From Nesterenkonia lacusekhoensis (lineage in GTDB: Bacteria; Actinomycetota; Actinomycetes; Actinomycetales; Micrococcaceae), in contig NZ_JAGINX010000001.1 in assembly GCF_017876395.1 (NCBI RefSeq), positions 558,001-622,000 on the forward strand: DNA of 64,000 nt, read 5' to 3'. Below are positions 43,474 to 53,157 of the stretch, in pieces. How positions within the stretch are numbered: position 1 is the stretch's first letter; each line of letters begins with the position of its first letter. The notes under the pieces are model-generated. The model searched no databases. It had not been told where the DNA came from and worked only from the letters and a program-made list of their open reading frames with translations. A program made the position numbers and the translations under genes.

Positions 43474-44346
43474 GTGCTCAAGACCGCGCTGCAGCCGAAA
43501 TGGATCGCGATGCTCCTGCTCGCGCTCCTCCTTGCGACCGTGTTCGTGGTCATGAGCGCCTGGCAGTTCGGCGAATCCCGCACCGAGGGCAATCCGGTGG
43601 AGCACCTCACCGAGGAGCCGGTGCCGATGACCGAGATCTATGAGCCCGAGCGCGGCATGACCATCTATGAGGCCGACCGGATCGTCGACATCTCCGGCGA
43701 ATTCGTCGAGGACACCCAGATCATCGTCGATGAGCGCCTTCAGGGCGAGGAGATGGGCTACTGGGTGGTCGCAGCGTTCCGCGTGGACGGCGCCCCCGAT
43801 GATGAGGTGATCCCCGTGGTCCGCGGCTGGGTGGATGACCTCGACGACGTCGACTCCCTGCCCGCCGGCGAGCAGCTGGAGGTCCGCGGACGGCTGCTCC
43901 CCACCGAGGCCCCCGGTGAGGGCCCGCGTGAGAACCCCGGAGTCTTCCCGACCCTCTCGGTGGCCGAGCTGATCAACGTCTGGGATGAGCCCTCCTACTC
44001 CGGCTTCGTGGTGGCCTTCGAGACCACCGACGCCTCCGGCCAGGAGGTCGGCGCCCAGGCGGAGGACTCTCCGCTGGAGCCGGTCTGGGTGGACACCCAG
44101 CCGGAGACCTCCGACATCAACTGGCAGAGCCTCTTTTACGCCGTGGAATGGGCGGTCTTCGCCGGCTTCGCCTTCTATCTCTGGTGGAGGATGGTCAAGG
44201 ACGCCCACCTCAAGGAGCTGGAGGAGCAGCGCCTGGACCGCGAATGGGAGGAGCAGTGGCGCCGCGAGCAGCTGGCCAAGCTGCAGGCCTCCCGTGCCGC
44301 CAGCACCGAATCGGACAGTACAGACCCGAAGGACACGTCATCGTGA
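43474..44346 (+). CDS. SURF1 family cytochrome oxidase assembly protein
   Basis: The GTG start gives 290 residues. The topology is a membrane span at about 8-30 (WIAMLLLALLLATVFVVMSA), a large extracellular domain, and a second span near 222-240 (VEWAVFAGFAFYLWWRM). Family features are GEFVEDTQIIVDERL, GYWVVAAFRVD, VVRGWV and the W-x-Q-ending NWQSLFYAVEWAVFAGFAFY. SURF1 helps insert haem a into cytochrome c oxidase. The cytoplasmic tail is long and highly charged. Its stop overlaps the next start (GTGA). Confidence 0.88.
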   Translation: MLKTALQPKWIAMLLLALLLATVFVVMSAWQFGESRTEGNPVEHLTEEPVPMTEIYEPERGMTIYEADRIVDISGEFVEDTQIIVDERLQGEEMGYWVVAAFRVDGAPDDEVIPVVRGWVDDLDDVDSLPAGEQLEVRGRLLPTEAPGEGPRENPGVFPTLSVAELINVWDEPSYSGFVVAFETTDASGQEVGAQAEDSPLEPVWVDTQPETSDINWQSLFYAVEWAVFAGFAFYLWWRMVKDAHLKELEEQRLDREWEEQWRREQLAKLQASRAASTESDSTDPKDTSS

Positions 44347-44942
44347 GCGAGCCCCGCACCCCCGCAGAGAACGCCGAGCGCCCCGAGAACACAGCGGCTG
44401 AGGCCTCCGCCGAGCCCTCCGTCGAAACCCCGGTGGAGGAGATCGACCTGGGCACCCCGCCGCCGCGTCCGGGCCGAGAGGCCCGCCGCTTCTACGGCAC
44501 CCACGCCCAGATCCGCAGCGCGCTGACGTTCTACCGTGTCATGGCCTTCATCACCGGAACCTTCCTGCTGCTGATGGTGGCCAAGATCCTGATCAGCGGC
44601 TCGCTGTTCGGCTGGGTGTTCTTCGAGGGCGGCCAGGAGCTCTACATCGGCGGCACCACCGCCTCCGGTGAGGAGAACACCATCGGGTTCTTCCCCGCCG
44701 AGTCCCTGCAGGACGCCCGCTCCACCTCCACGCTGATCGCCCAGGCCCACGGCGTGGCCTACATCGTCTATCTCATCGCCGGCTTCCGGCTCTGGTACTT
44801 GGTCCGCTGGGGCGTGGGCCGGCTGCTGCTGATCATCTCCGGCGGCCTGATCCCGTTCTTCAGCTTCTTCGTGGAGCGTAAGATCGTCGGCTTCGTCCGC
44901 CGGGATCTGGAGGCCGCGCCCGAGGCCGCACCCCGGTACTGA
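44343..44942 (+). CDS. DUF3817 family membrane protein
   Basis: GTG 44343 overlaps the SURF1 stop by 4 bases. The 199-residue protein has a disordered acidic start, then RSALTFYRVMAFITGTFLLL, AQAHGVAYIVYLIAGFRLWY and LIISGGLIPFFSFFVERKIV, giving three membrane spans with the DUF3817 spacing. The SURF1-DUF3817-guaA order is conserved in Micrococcales. Function unknown. Confidence 0.85.
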   Translation: MSEPRTPAENAERPENTAAEASAEPSVETPVEEIDLGTPPPRPGREARRFYGTHAQIRSALTFYRVMAFITGTFLLLMVAKILISGSLFGWVFFEGGQELYIGGTTASGEENTIGFFPAESLQDARSTSTLIAQAHGVAYIVYLIAGFRLWYLVRWGVGRLLLIISGGLIPFFSFFVERKIVGFVRRDLEAAPEAAPRY

Positions 44943-44995
44943 GAGCCCCGGTGCTGAGAGACTTCAGCCCACATCACAGCAGTTAGGATGGTCAG

Positions 44996-46618
44996 GTGAC
45001 TTCTCAGCCTGCAGCAGAGCGCCCAGACGTCCCCGCCGCCGAGCGGGCGGATTCGGAGGCGCAGACGGTCCTCGTCGTCGACTACGGCGCCCAGTATGCC
45101 CAGCTCATCGCCCGGCGGGTCCGTGAGGCCCGGGTCTACTCGGAGGTCGTGCCGCACACACTCTCCGCAGAGGAGATCCTGCGCCGCAGCCCGGCCGCTG
45201 TGATCCTCTCCGGCGGACCCGCCTCCGTCTACGCCGAGGGCGCCCCCTCTGTGGAGAAGGAGCTCTTCGAGGCCGGGGTGCCGGTCATGGGCATCTGCTA
45301 CGGCTTCCAGGCCATGGCCCACGCCCTGGGCGGCGAGGTGGCCCGCACCGGGGACCGCGAGTACGGCAAGACCGAAGTCCGCTCCACCACGGCGCCGCAC
45401 TCTCTGCTGGGCGGCACCGACGAGGTCCAGTCCACCTGGATGTCCCACAGCGACTCCGTGCAGCAGGCCCCGCAGGGCTTCGACGTCCTGGCCACCTCCG
45501 ACGGCGCCCCGGTGGCAGCCTTCGCCGACGACCAGCGCCGCCTCTACGGCGTGCAGTGGCACCCGGAGGTCAAACACTCCCCGCAGGGTCAGCGGGTCAT
45601 CGAGAACTTCCTCTATGAAGGCGCTGGGCTCCGGCCCGAATGGACCACCGGCAACATCGTCGAGGAGCAGGTCGAGGCCATCCTCGAGCAGGTCGGCGAG
45701 GCCCGTGCGATCTGCGGCCTCTCCGGCGGTGTGGACTCCGCTGTGGCGGCCGCTCTGGTGCAGAAGGCCATCGGCGAGCAGCTGACCTGTGTGTTCGTCG
45801 ATCACGGTCTGCTGCGTGAGGGCGAGGTCGAGCAGGTCAAGCGCGACTTCGTCGCCGCCACCGGTGCCAAGCTCTACGTGGCGGACGAGAAGGAGCGCTT
45901 CCTGACCGCACTCGCTGGGGTCTCGGACCCGGAGGAGAAGCGCAAGATCATCGGCCGCGAGTTCATCCGCGCCTTCGAGGACGCGGAGAAGGCCGTGCTG
46001 GAGGAGGCCGCCGCCGACGGCGCCCGCGTCGAGTTCCTCGTCCAGGGCACCCTGTACCCCGACGTCGTCGAGTCCGGCGGCGGTGAGGGGGCGGCCAACA
46101 TCAAGTCCCACCACAATGTGGGCGGTCTGCCCGAGGACATGCAGTTCAAACTGGTCGAGCCGCTGCGCGCCCTGTTCAAGGATGAGGTCCGTGCCGTGGG
46201 CGCCGAGCTGGGCCTGCCGGCCGAGATCGTCCAGCGCCAGCCTTTCCCGGGCCCGGGCCTGGGCATCCGGATCATCGGTGAGGTCACCGCAGACCGGCTG
46301 GAGATCCTGCGCAAGGCCGATGCCATCGCCCGCGAGGAGCTGACGGCGTCGGGCCTGGACCAGGAAGTCTGGCAGATGCCGGTGGTGCTGCTGGCCGACG
46401 TGCGCTCCGTGGGAGTCCAGGGCGACGGCCGCACCTACGGCCACCCGATCGTGCTGCGCCCGGTCTCCTCCGAGGACGCCATGACCGCCGACTGGTCGCG
46501 GCTGCCCTACGACCTGCTGGCCACGATCTCCAACCGCATCACCAACGAGGTGCAGGAGGTCAACCGAGTAACCCTCGACGTGACCTCGAAGCCCCCCGGG
46601 ACCATCGAGTGGGAATGA
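44996..46618 (+). CDS. guaA: GMP synthase (glutamine-hydrolysing)
   Basis: This enzyme converts XMP to GMP using glutamine and ATP. The 540-residue protein (GTG start) has the class I amidotransferase domain with [18 protein letters not shown] (nucleophile Cys) and YGVQWHPEV. The ATP pyrophosphatase P-loop is [15 protein letters not shown], and the C-terminal dimer domain contains [17 protein letters not shown] and ends [11 protein letters not shown]. All catalytic parts are present. Confidence 0.97.
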   Translation: MTSQPAAERPDVPAAERADSEAQTVLVVDYGAQYAQLIARRVREARVYSEVVPHTLSAEEILRRSPAAVILSGGPASVYAEGAPSVEKELFEAGVPVMGICYGFQAMAHALGGEVARTGDREYGKTEVRSTTAPHSLLGGTDEVQSTWMSHSDSVQQAPQGFDVLATSDGAPVAAFADDQRRLYGVQWHPEVKHSPQGQRVIENFLYEGAGLRPEWTTGNIVEEQVEAILEQVGEARAICGLSGGVDSAVAAALVQKAIGEQLTCVFVDHGLLREGEVEQVKRDFVAATGAKLYVADEKERFLTALAGVSDPEEKRKIIGREFIRAFEDAEKAVLEEAAADGARVEFLVQGTLYPDVVESGGGEGAANIKSHHNVGGLPEDMQFKLVEPLRALFKDEVRAVGAELGLPAEIVQRQPFPGPGLGIRIIGEVTADRLEILRKADAIAREELTASGLDQEVWQMPVVLLADVRSVGVQGDGRTYGHPIVLRPVSSEDAMTADWSRLPYDLLATISNRITNEVQEVNRVTLDVTSKPPGTIEWE

Positions 46619-46661
46619 TCTAGCATCGTCTCTCAGAATGAACGGTCCTGGAAGGTCGAAT

Positions 46662-49600
46662 GTGAGCGAGAAGCCTGACGCTGAGAGCACGGAGCACGCT
46701 GAGCATGCCGACGGCGCCCCTGCGGGCGGTGACGTCACGGCGTGGATCGAGTCGCTGGGAACCGGCACGGAGAATGACACGATGCTGCGGTTCACCCCCT
46801 CGCAGTACAACGCGATCGACCTGACCGAGGGAAACACCTCGGGGATCATGCAGCTCTTCGCGGGGCGCCGCACCCGGCTCTCCACGCTGCTCAACGAGGC
46901 CGGTGCCTTCAGCGCCGGCCGCCAGGCGGCCCAGGGCATCCGGGCCAAGATCCGGGAGATGTCCGAGGAGCGCGGCATCGACGTCGGCTTCCTGGCCGCC
47001 GGGATCGCCTCCTGGACCGAGGCCTCCTCCTCGGGAGGCTCTGAGCAGTTCACCGCTCCAGTCATGCTGGTCCCGATCAGCCTGCGCCCGCGCGAGGAGA
47101 GCAACGACGACTACGAGATCCAGTTCACCGGACCGGCGCGGCTGAACCCCGCGCTGGCCCGGCACATGCTCGCCCACCACGGGCTGCTGCTGGACCCGGT
47201 GGAGTTCCACAACGCCGGCTACGCCACCGCCCGCTTCGACCCGGTGCGCACTGCCGAGCTGCTCTCCCGGCTGGCCTCTCGCGCCGCACCGGCTCAGGAA
47301 TCCAGCCGCGCCGCTCTGGATTCCCTGCAGGTCTGGCGGCAGGTCTATGTCTCCAGCTTCGCCGACCTGGCGGATCTGGGGAATCCCTCCGCTCTGAACC
47401 TGGACCACCCGGTGCTGCGCGCCCTGGCCTCCGGCACCCGGCTGCCCCAGCGCGAGGCCGAACAGGCCTTGGCCGATCTCCCGCCGCTGGATGAGCGCGA
47501 TCCGCGGGAGGAGCTGCTGGTGGCCGACGCCGACGCCGATCAGCAGGCCGCCCTGGACGCCATCCTCGCCGGCACCTCGGCCGTGGTCTCCGCACCCCCG
47601 GGCACCGGACAGACTCAGACCGCCATCAACGCCGCCGCCGGGCTGGCCTGGCAGGGCAAGCGGGTGCTGGTGGTCGCCGAGCGCGCTGCTGTGCTGGAGG
47701 AGTTCAAGCGCCGGCTCAGCGACGTCCGTCTGGGCACTCTGGCCATGCACGTGCCGGCCTCAGCCACCCCGGAGGAGCTGCGCGATCAGATGATCCGCGC
47801 CCTGCGCCGTGCCGAACGTGCCGAGCCTCCGCGTCAAGGGGCGCTGCACGCCAAGCTCGCCGAGCGCCGCCACCAGCTGGTGGATCACGTCAAGTCGCTG
47901 CACAATGTGCGCTCCCGCTGGCAGTGCTCGCCCTACCAGGCGATGCAGGCGCTGGCCGCGCTGACCTCGCTGAACCCCGCACCCTCCACCTCGGTGCGGC
48001 TGAAGCGTTCGGTCCTGGACAACACGGTGGACCGCAGCCAGGTGGCGGTGAAGCTCAAGCGCGCCGCCGAGCTGGGGTCCTTCTCCCCGGAGACCCGCAG
48101 CAGTCCCTGGTTCGGAGCACGGCTGTCCAACCGGCAGGAGACCCGCGATGCCCTGACGCTGGTCCGGCAGCTGAACGAGGAGCTGCCCCGGCTGAAGGGA
48201 CAGATGCAGGACGCCGTCGAGCAGGTCGGCGTCGAGCTGGGCACCAGCTTTGCCGACTGGCACGCGCAGGTGGTGCTGTTCCAGCGTGTCCAGGAGTCGC
48301 TGGGCAAGTTCAGCCACGACGTCTACGCCAAACCCGTCGATGACCTGATCGCGGCCACGGCGCCGGGCTGGTGGAGGCGCCAGCACAACGTGGAGATGTC
48401 CTCGATGACCCGCTCCCGCCTGCGTCGGGTGGCCAAGGAGTACGTGCGCCCCGGGGCCTCCATCAACGACCTCCACAGCTCTCTGGTGGACATCCAGTCC
48501 GAGCGTGAGGAGTGGGGCACCTGGACGCCGCGGGACGCGAAGAACCCGTCGCTGCCCAAGGCGCCGAAGAACCTGGACCGGCTGGCCGACATCATGGGAG
48601 ATGTCCAGACCCAGCTGGAGAAGCTGGTCTCGGTGCTGGCTCCGGTGACTGAGGCCGCAGACGGGACTGCCGGGACTGCGGAGGAGGTTGCGGGCCGGAA
48701 GGACCGTGAGCAGCCGGACGAGGTCCGCGGCGGCTCCCTGACGCTGATGGACATGCCTGCAGAGAAGATGCTGCAGACGGTGGAGACCCTCGCCTCCGAT
48801 GAACGGCCGCTGGAGACCCTGCCCGAGCGCACGCTGCTGACCGAGCAGCTGCGCGAGCAGGGCTTCCGCGAGCTGCTCGATGACTTCGCCGCCCGGCAGG
48901 TCGGCCAGGACCAGGTGGCCGATGAGCTGGAGCTGGCCTGGTGGCAGTCCGCCCTGGAAGCCATGATCTCCGGCGACGACTACCTGGCGATGACCACCGG
49001 CGAGAACCTGCGGACCATCGAGGCCGAGTTCCGCCAGGCCGACGCCGCCCACATCGAGACCGGTGCCCAGCGGCTGAACCACCGGCTCGCCGTGCGGTGG
49101 AAGTCCGCCGTGGAGACACATCCGGCCGCCGCCGCACAGCTGAAGACGCTGCTGCGCGACACCGCCCCCATCGTCCCGGACCTCGAGGAGGTGGAGCCGG
49201 CCCTGACCCAGCCGCTGGTCCCCCTCTGGACGACCTCGCCGCTGGGGCTGGCCGAGCAGTTCCCGCACGATCCCTCCGGCTCCGGCACCAGCTCCGCCGA
49301 GTTCGACGCGGTGCTGCTGCTCGATGCCGAGACTCTGGCGGTCCCGGCCGCACTGGCGGCGATCTCCCGGGCCGAGCAGGTGGTGGCCTTCGGCGACCCG
49401 GTCTCCGGAGCGCCCAAGCAGTTCCAGGTTTCAGCGGATCCGATCGCCCGCGAGGCCGAGCAGCAGGTCCCGGACTCCATCTACGCCGAGCTCGCCGCAG
49501 TGCTGCCGGAGCACCGGCTGCGCCGTGTTCACCGTGGGGTGGACCAGGAGCTGACCAGCATCATCTCAGAGTCGCTCTACGGCGGGGAACTGGTGCGCCT

Positions 49601-50738
49601 TCCCGACGCCGCCCAGCTCACCGGCCAGGGCCGCAGCCTCAGCGTGGAGTACCTCGGGGCGAACAGCAACCGTCCCGGCGGACGCGACTCGGTGGAGTCT
49701 CCCACTGTGGAGGTCAACCGGGTGGTGGACATGGTCTTCGAACACGTCCGGGCCAACCGGGACCGCTCCCTGGCGGTCATCACCGGTTCCGAGTGGCACG
49801 CACGCCGCGTGGCCGATGCGATCCGACTCAACCTGGCCAACCACTCCTGGGCCAAACCGTACTTCGAGCACGGCGCGGCCGGTTCCGGCGTCGGGGCGGG
49901 GGAGACCTTCGTGGTGGCTCCGGTGGAGCGGGCCCACGGCCTGGTCCGCGACGACGTCATCTTCTCCTTGGGCTTCGGGCGCTCCATCAAGGGTGACGCC
50001 GTGCACACCTTCGGCGAGCTCTCCGAAGCCCGCGGACGCGAGTACTTCGCCGCCGCGATGACCCGAGCCCGCGAGCAGCTGAAGATCGTGACCTCGCTGG
50101 CCCCCTCGGACCTCAACCCGGACCTGCTCGACGCCGGTGCCGCCGAGATGTACCGGCTGCTGGAGACCGCGATGGGCTCTGAGGACAATCCGACGGCGTC
50201 TGCCTCACTGACCGACCCGCTGGTGTTGGACCTGGTGGACAGGATCCGTGCCCGCGGCGGCCGGGTGGAGGACGGCTTCCGCGGCACACTGGACCTGGCC
50301 GCCTGCCCGCGCAAGGTCACTCCGATGTCCAAGGTGGTGCCCCTGGCGATGGCCTCGGACGGCACCCAGAGCTACGCGCAGATGTCGGTGCGCGAGCGCT
50401 CCCGTCAGCGCCCCGAGGCCTTCGAGCGGCTGGGCTGGAACTACATGGTGCTCTGGACCATCGAGGTCTTCTCCGACCCGATCCGCTGCACCGAAGTGGT
50501 CGCCGACAAGGTGGGCCTGGCCGCTGGGCCGGAGTTCGCCGAGGCCGGACGGATCGCGCTGAACACCACCGGTGCCCTGGCCGACCGTCTCCCCAAGGAG
50601 GGGGCTGGAGCACGCATCCAGACCGGACGGTCGCAGCCGGTGCGCTTCGGCGGGGCCGCCGACGCGGAGGACGAGGAGGCGCACCGCCCTGCCAAGCAGT
50701 GGCCATCACCCCGGGAGCGGGGCAAGTGGGTGCAGTGA
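46662..50738 (+). CDS. DUF4011/SF1-helicase-like ATPase with altered Walker motifs
   Basis: GTG 46662 is preferred because GGAAGG lies six bases upstream (ATG 46638 is in frame), giving 1,358 residues. The N-terminal 290 residues resemble the DUF4011 region. Helicase-type motifs follow: SAPPGTGQTQTAINAAAGLA, where the Walker A Lys is Gln; VLLLDAETLAVPAAL at the Walker B site, with DAE for DE; VVAFGDPVSGAPKQF (motif III); and FAAAMTRAREQLKIV (motif VI). A coiled, charged middle region separates the halves. It may be an ATPase-dead or specialised nucleic-acid-binding protein. The following gene overlaps by 4 bases. Confidence 0.72.
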   Translation: MSEKPDAESTEHAEHADGAPAGGDVTAWIESLGTGTENDTMLRFTPSQYNAIDLTEGNTSGIMQLFAGRRTRLSTLLNEAGAFSAGRQAAQGIRAKIREMSEERGIDVGFLAAGIASWTEASSSGGSEQFTAPVMLVPISLRPREESNDDYEIQFTGPARLNPALARHMLAHHGLLLDPVEFHNAGYATARFDPVRTAELLSRLASRAAPAQESSRAALDSLQVWRQVYVSSFADLADLGNPSALNLDHPVLRALASGTRLPQREAEQALADLPPLDERDPREELLVADADADQQAALDAILAGTSAVVSAPPGTGQTQTAINAAAGLAWQGKRVLVVAERAAVLEEFKRRLSDVRLGTLAMHVPASATPEELRDQMIRALRRAERAEPPRQGALHAKLAERRHQLVDHVKSLHNVRSRWQCSPYQAMQALAALTSLNPAPSTSVRLKRSVLDNTVDRSQVAVKLKRAAELGSFSPETRSSPWFGARLSNRQETRDALTLVRQLNEELPRLKGQMQDAVEQVGVELGTSFADWHAQVVLFQRVQESLGKFSHDVYAKPVDDLIAATAPGWWRRQHNVEMSSMTRSRLRRVAKEYVRPGASINDLHSSLVDIQSEREEWGTWTPRDAKNPSLPKAPKNLDRLADIMGDVQTQLEKLVSVLAPVTEAADGTAGTAEEVAGRKDREQPDEVRGGSLTLMDMPAEKMLQTVETLASDERPLETLPERTLLTEQLREQGFRELLDDFAARQVGQDQVADELELAWWQSALEAMISGDDYLAMTTGENLRTIEAEFRQADAAHIETGAQRLNHRLAVRWKSAVETHPAAAAQLKTLLRDTAPIVPDLEEVEPALTQPLVPLWTTSPLGLAEQFPHDPSGSGTSSAEFDAVLLLDAETLAVPAALAAISRAEQVVAFGDPVSGAPKQFQVSADPIAREAEQQVPDSIYAELAAVLPEHRLRRVHRGVDQELTSIISESLYGGELVRLPDAAQLTGQGRSLSVEYLGANSNRPGGRDSVESPTVEVNRVVDMVFEHVRANRDRSLAVITGSEWHARRVADAIRLNLANHSWAKPYFEHGAAGSGVGAGETFVVAPVERAHGLVRDDVIFSLGFGRSIKGDAVHTFGELSEARGREYFAAAMTRAREQLKIVTSLAPSDLNPDLLDAGAAEMYRLLETAMGSEDNPTASASLTDPLVLDLVDRIRARGGRVEDGFRGTLDLAACPRKVTPMSKVVPLAMASDGTQSYAQMSVRERSRQRPEAFERLGWNYMVLWTIEVFSDPIRCTEVVADKVGLAAGPEFAEAGRIALNTTGALADRLPKEGAGARIQTGRSQPVRFGGAADAEDEEAHRPAKQWPSPRERGKWVQ

Positions 50739-50989
50739 CGGGGCCCTCAGCGGAGGGGCCCAGGAGACGGCGTCGTGTGGTCTCCCCACCGACCTCGGGG
50801 CAGCCCGAGGAGGTGGAGTCTGAGGTCTACGACCCGCTGAGGAGCATCGATGAGGTGCCTCGGAAGGCTGCACCCGGGCAGAAGACTGCTGGACAGGATT
50901 CTGCGGGGCAGGATTCTGTTGGGCCGGGTTCTGCAGGACAGAGGTCCGACCGCTGGTTCCTGGAGCAGCGCCCGCCCCACTGGGGCTGA
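50735..50989 (+). CDS. Small conserved-type protein ending in RPPHWG
   Basis: GTG 50735 overlaps the helicase stop (GTGA) and gives 84 residues. The protein is basic at the start (PRRRRRV), has a QDSAGQDS-type low-complexity stretch, and ends SDRWFLEQRPPHWG, a compact aromatic C-terminus. The tight coupling suggests that it works with the helicase-like protein. No domain was recognised. Confidence 0.6.
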   Translation: MTGPSAEGPRRRRRVVSPPTSGQPEEVESEVYDPLRSIDEVPRKAAPGQKTAGQDSAGQDSVGPGSAGQRSDRWFLEQRPPHWG

Positions 50990-51090
50990 TTCCTCCACAA
51001 CGGCAGCCGTGGGGAGACCGCCACGCTCGGGACTCCCCAGATCCCTGACAGTATGGTCAGAGGCCTGCTGTGTGCCGGAATGCTGGGTCT

Positions 51091-52062
51091 ATGAGCACCC
51101 ACACCGACGCCGCCGGCACAGCCCTGAACACACGCCGTCAGCGCCGCAGCTACGCCGGCGCCCCACAGGAGGAGCCTGAGACTCAGGAGACGGTGGCTGC
51201 CCGTCGCGGGAGAGCCCGACCAGCAGCACGACCGAGGGCCGGCGGCGGTCCGCAGGCTCTGGGCTCCGGTGCCTCGCCCTCCTGCGATCTGCGTGCTGAC
51301 CAGGCTCGCTCGGCCGGCGCGCCACGGTCAGCATCCGAGGCCGCAGTGCGGCATCGACGCTCGGCGCGCCGCGACCCCGGCCGGTCCGGCCGCAGGAGCC
51401 GACCGCCCCGGGTCCAGCGGCGGCTGCGCGGATCCTCCGCGCGCAGGGTGTTGCAGCGTCTTCGGATCCCGGTGGCTCTGCTGGTGGGCATCTGCGCCGT
51501 GGGAGCAGGGATCCTTGCCGGAGGTGAGACCCAGGTGGAGACGGCGACGGCGGTTCAGGTCTCCTCCCCGGTGGCCGCCGGCCAGACTCTCACCGCCGCG
51601 GATCTGGAGGAGACGCAGGTGGATGTGGCCGCAGTCCCGGATCAGCAGGCTCAGCTCGATCAGCTGCTCGGCCGGCAGGTGGCGGTGCCGCTGCCGGCCG
51701 GGGCGCTGGTGCACCAGGAGCACCTGGTGGGGCCCGGACTGCTGGAGGGACAGGAGGATGGAGTGGTCGCTGTGCCGGTGCGCCCGGCAGACACCGCCAT
51801 CGTGGGGATGCTGACCCCGGGCCAGACCGTGGACGTGCTGGTCTCGGCCGACTCTGCCGAGTCGGGATCCTCCTCGCGCACAGTGGCCGCAGCCGCGCCG
51901 GTGCTGTGGACACCCACCTCAGAGGACGAGAACTGGCTTCCCGGGGCGGGAGAGGCCGGCAATGTGGTCATCGTGGCCGTGGAGGCCGAGACCGCAGAGG
52001 CCATCGCCGAAGCCACACATGAGGGCAGGCTCCATCTGAGCCTGGTCGGCAGGCAGGGCTGA
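51091..52062 (+). CDS. SAF-domain (CpaB/RcpC-like) protein
   Basis: ATG 51091 gives 323 residues (GTG 51070 is possible). The N-terminal 120 residues are Arg/Ala-rich and disordered. A membrane span (about 133-152, IPVALLVGICAVGAGILAGG) precedes the SAF domain: VSSPVAAGQTLTAADLEETQ, VPLPAGALVHQEHL, and a CpaB-type tail PVRPADTAIVGMLTPGQTVD and VDVLVSADS. CpaB proteins belong to Flp-type pilus assembly, but no other pilus genes are visible here. The 3' end runs into tandem repeats. Confidence 0.72.
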   Translation: MSTHTDAAGTALNTRRQRRSYAGAPQEEPETQETVAARRGRARPAARPRAGGGPQALGSGASPSCDLRADQARSAGAPRSASEAAVRHRRSARRDPGRSGRRSRPPRVQRRLRGSSARRVLQRLRIPVALLVGICAVGAGILAGGETQVETATAVQVSSPVAAGQTLTAADLEETQVDVAAVPDQQAQLDQLLGRQVAVPLPAGALVHQEHLVGPGLLEGQEDGVVAVPVRPADTAIVGMLTPGQTVDVLVSADSAESGSSSRTVAAAAPVLWTPTSEDENWLPGAGEAGNVVIVAVEAETAEAIAEATHEGRLHLSLVGRQG

Positions 52063-52104
52063 CCGGCAGGCAGGGCTGAATGGCAGGCAGGGCTGAATGG
52101 CAGG
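52047..52104 (+). repeat. 17-bp tandem repeats spanning the SAF gene stop
   Basis: Three copies of CGGCAGGCAGGGCTGAC (variants CGG.../TGG..., ending AC/AA) and a partial fourth begin in the last codons of the SAF gene and pass through its stop. Each unit contains TGA, but the 17-bp period puts it in a different frame each time. This resembles the stop-containing array after the LCP gene. Confidence 0.85.
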
Positions 52105-52130
52105 TGCGGCCCAGCGGACTGCCGCCCGGT

Positions 52131-52493
52131 TCAGGCTGAGGCGCTGCTCGCCGACGTGCTGGAGGAGGACGAGCTGCCCGAGGAGGACGAGCTGCCCGAG
52201 GAGGAGCCCGCAGATGAGCTGGACGAGGAGCTGGAGGAGCCGGCGTCGGAGCTTCCGCTGCTCTCGGACGAGCTGGAGGAGCTGGAGGAGGAACCGGAGG
52301 ACGAGGAGCTGGAGCTGCCGCGCGCATCGTTGCGGTAGAAGCCCGAGCCTTTGAACGTGACACCCACGTTGCCGAACTTCTTGCGCAGGGTGCCGGTGCA
52401 CTCAGGGCAGGTGGTCAGGGAGTCGTCGCTGAAAGACTGGACGATGTCGAAGGCGTGGCCGCAGTCCTTGCACAGGTACGAATAGGTAGGCAT
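52131..52493 (-). CDS. FmdB-type zinc-ribbon protein with long poly-serine tail
   Basis: The 120-residue protein starts MPTYSYLCKDCGHAFDIVQS with CxxC at 8-11 and TTCPECTG with CxxC at 29-32, forming the FmdB/CxxC zinc ribbon. KKFGNVGVTFKGSGFYRND completes the conserved core. From about residue 58 the protein is almost pure Ser with a few Gly, Ala, Asp and Glu. Function of the family is regulatory in some annotations but unproven. It follows the 5-FCL gene by 4 bp. Confidence 0.88.
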   Translation of the reverse strand: MPTYSYLCKDCGHAFDIVQSFSDDSLTTCPECTGTLRKKFGNVGVTFKGSGFYRNDARGSSSSSSSGSSSSSSSSSESSGSSDAGSSSSSSSSSAGSSSGSSSSSGSSSSSSTSASSASA

Positions 52494-52497
52494 AGCT

Positions 52498-53124
52498 TCA
52501 ACAGTATATAGCGGTCCGCAGCAGGCGCTCGGAGGTCACGATCTCCCGGACACGCAGATCGTGGGGCAGGACCTCGAAGCTCCCAGGCTCCAGGGTCTCC
52601 TCCGGATGCACCACGGCGATGACCCGGATCGCGGACTGGGGGCTGAGCAGAGACGCCGCAGCACCTTCGGGGCCGAGCAGGGAGTCGTAGTAGCCGCCGC
52701 CCTGGCCCAGCCGACCACCGGCTCGATCCACCGCCACAGCCGGGACCAGCACGGTGAGCTCGGGCGATTCCTGCAGGATCTCCCGCAGATGGAGCCGATC
52801 TCCTTCCGGCTCCTCGACCGGGGCGAAGTCGCTGCGCTGGGTGGGCGCCTGCGGGCTCCAGGACACCCACAGCATCTGGCGCTGCCCGGTGATCACCGGC
52901 ACGAACACTTCGCCGCCGCGACCGTGATGGGCGGTCAGGAACTGCTGCACATCGGGTTCGCCCGGCGTGGGCAGGTAGGCCAGTACGCGCTGGTCCGCCG
53001 GGATCTGCTCCAGCAGCAGGCGGCTGAGCTGCTCAGCCCGCGCGTGGAGGACCGAGCCGCTCAGCCGGCGTCGTGCCTGGCGCAGTTCGGCCCGGATCTC
53101 CTGTTTGGAACGCTCACGTGCCAC
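52498..53124 (-). CDS. 5-formyltetrahydrofolate cyclo-ligase family protein
   Basis: The enzyme converts 5-formyl-THF to 5,10-methenyl-THF with ATP in folate salvage. The 208-residue protein starts KQEIRAELRQARRRLSG, has VLAYLPTPGEPDV, and carries the ATP/phosphate loop GGRLGQGGGYYDSLL with the conserved GxGxGYYD-type sequence. The length is typical. FmdB downstream is a usual neighbour in actinobacteria. Confidence 0.92.
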   Translation of the reverse strand: MARERSKQEIRAELRQARRRLSGSVLHARAEQLSRLLLEQIPADQRVLAYLPTPGEPDVQQFLTAHHGRGGEVFVPVITGQRQMLWVSWSPQAPTQRSDFAPVEEPEGDRLHLREILQESPELTVLVPAVAVDRAGGRLGQGGGYYDSLLGPEGAAASLLSPQSAIRVIAVVHPEETLEPGSFEVLPHDLRVREIVTSERLLRTAIYC

Positions 53125-53157
53125 AGCCCCAGCCTAACCCCCACGCCTCGACTCGGA

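Noticed and set aside
44768-47104. Very long antisense open frame opposite guaA and its neighbours
   Set aside because: It lies opposite guaA, a confidently identified gene, and its His/Gly/Asp-rich composition is the usual shadow in high-GC DNA.
52156-52338. Short plus-strand frame rich in Glu/Leu/Pro
   Set aside because: It is the antisense reading of the Ser-rich tail of the FmdB gene, which explains its repetitive composition.
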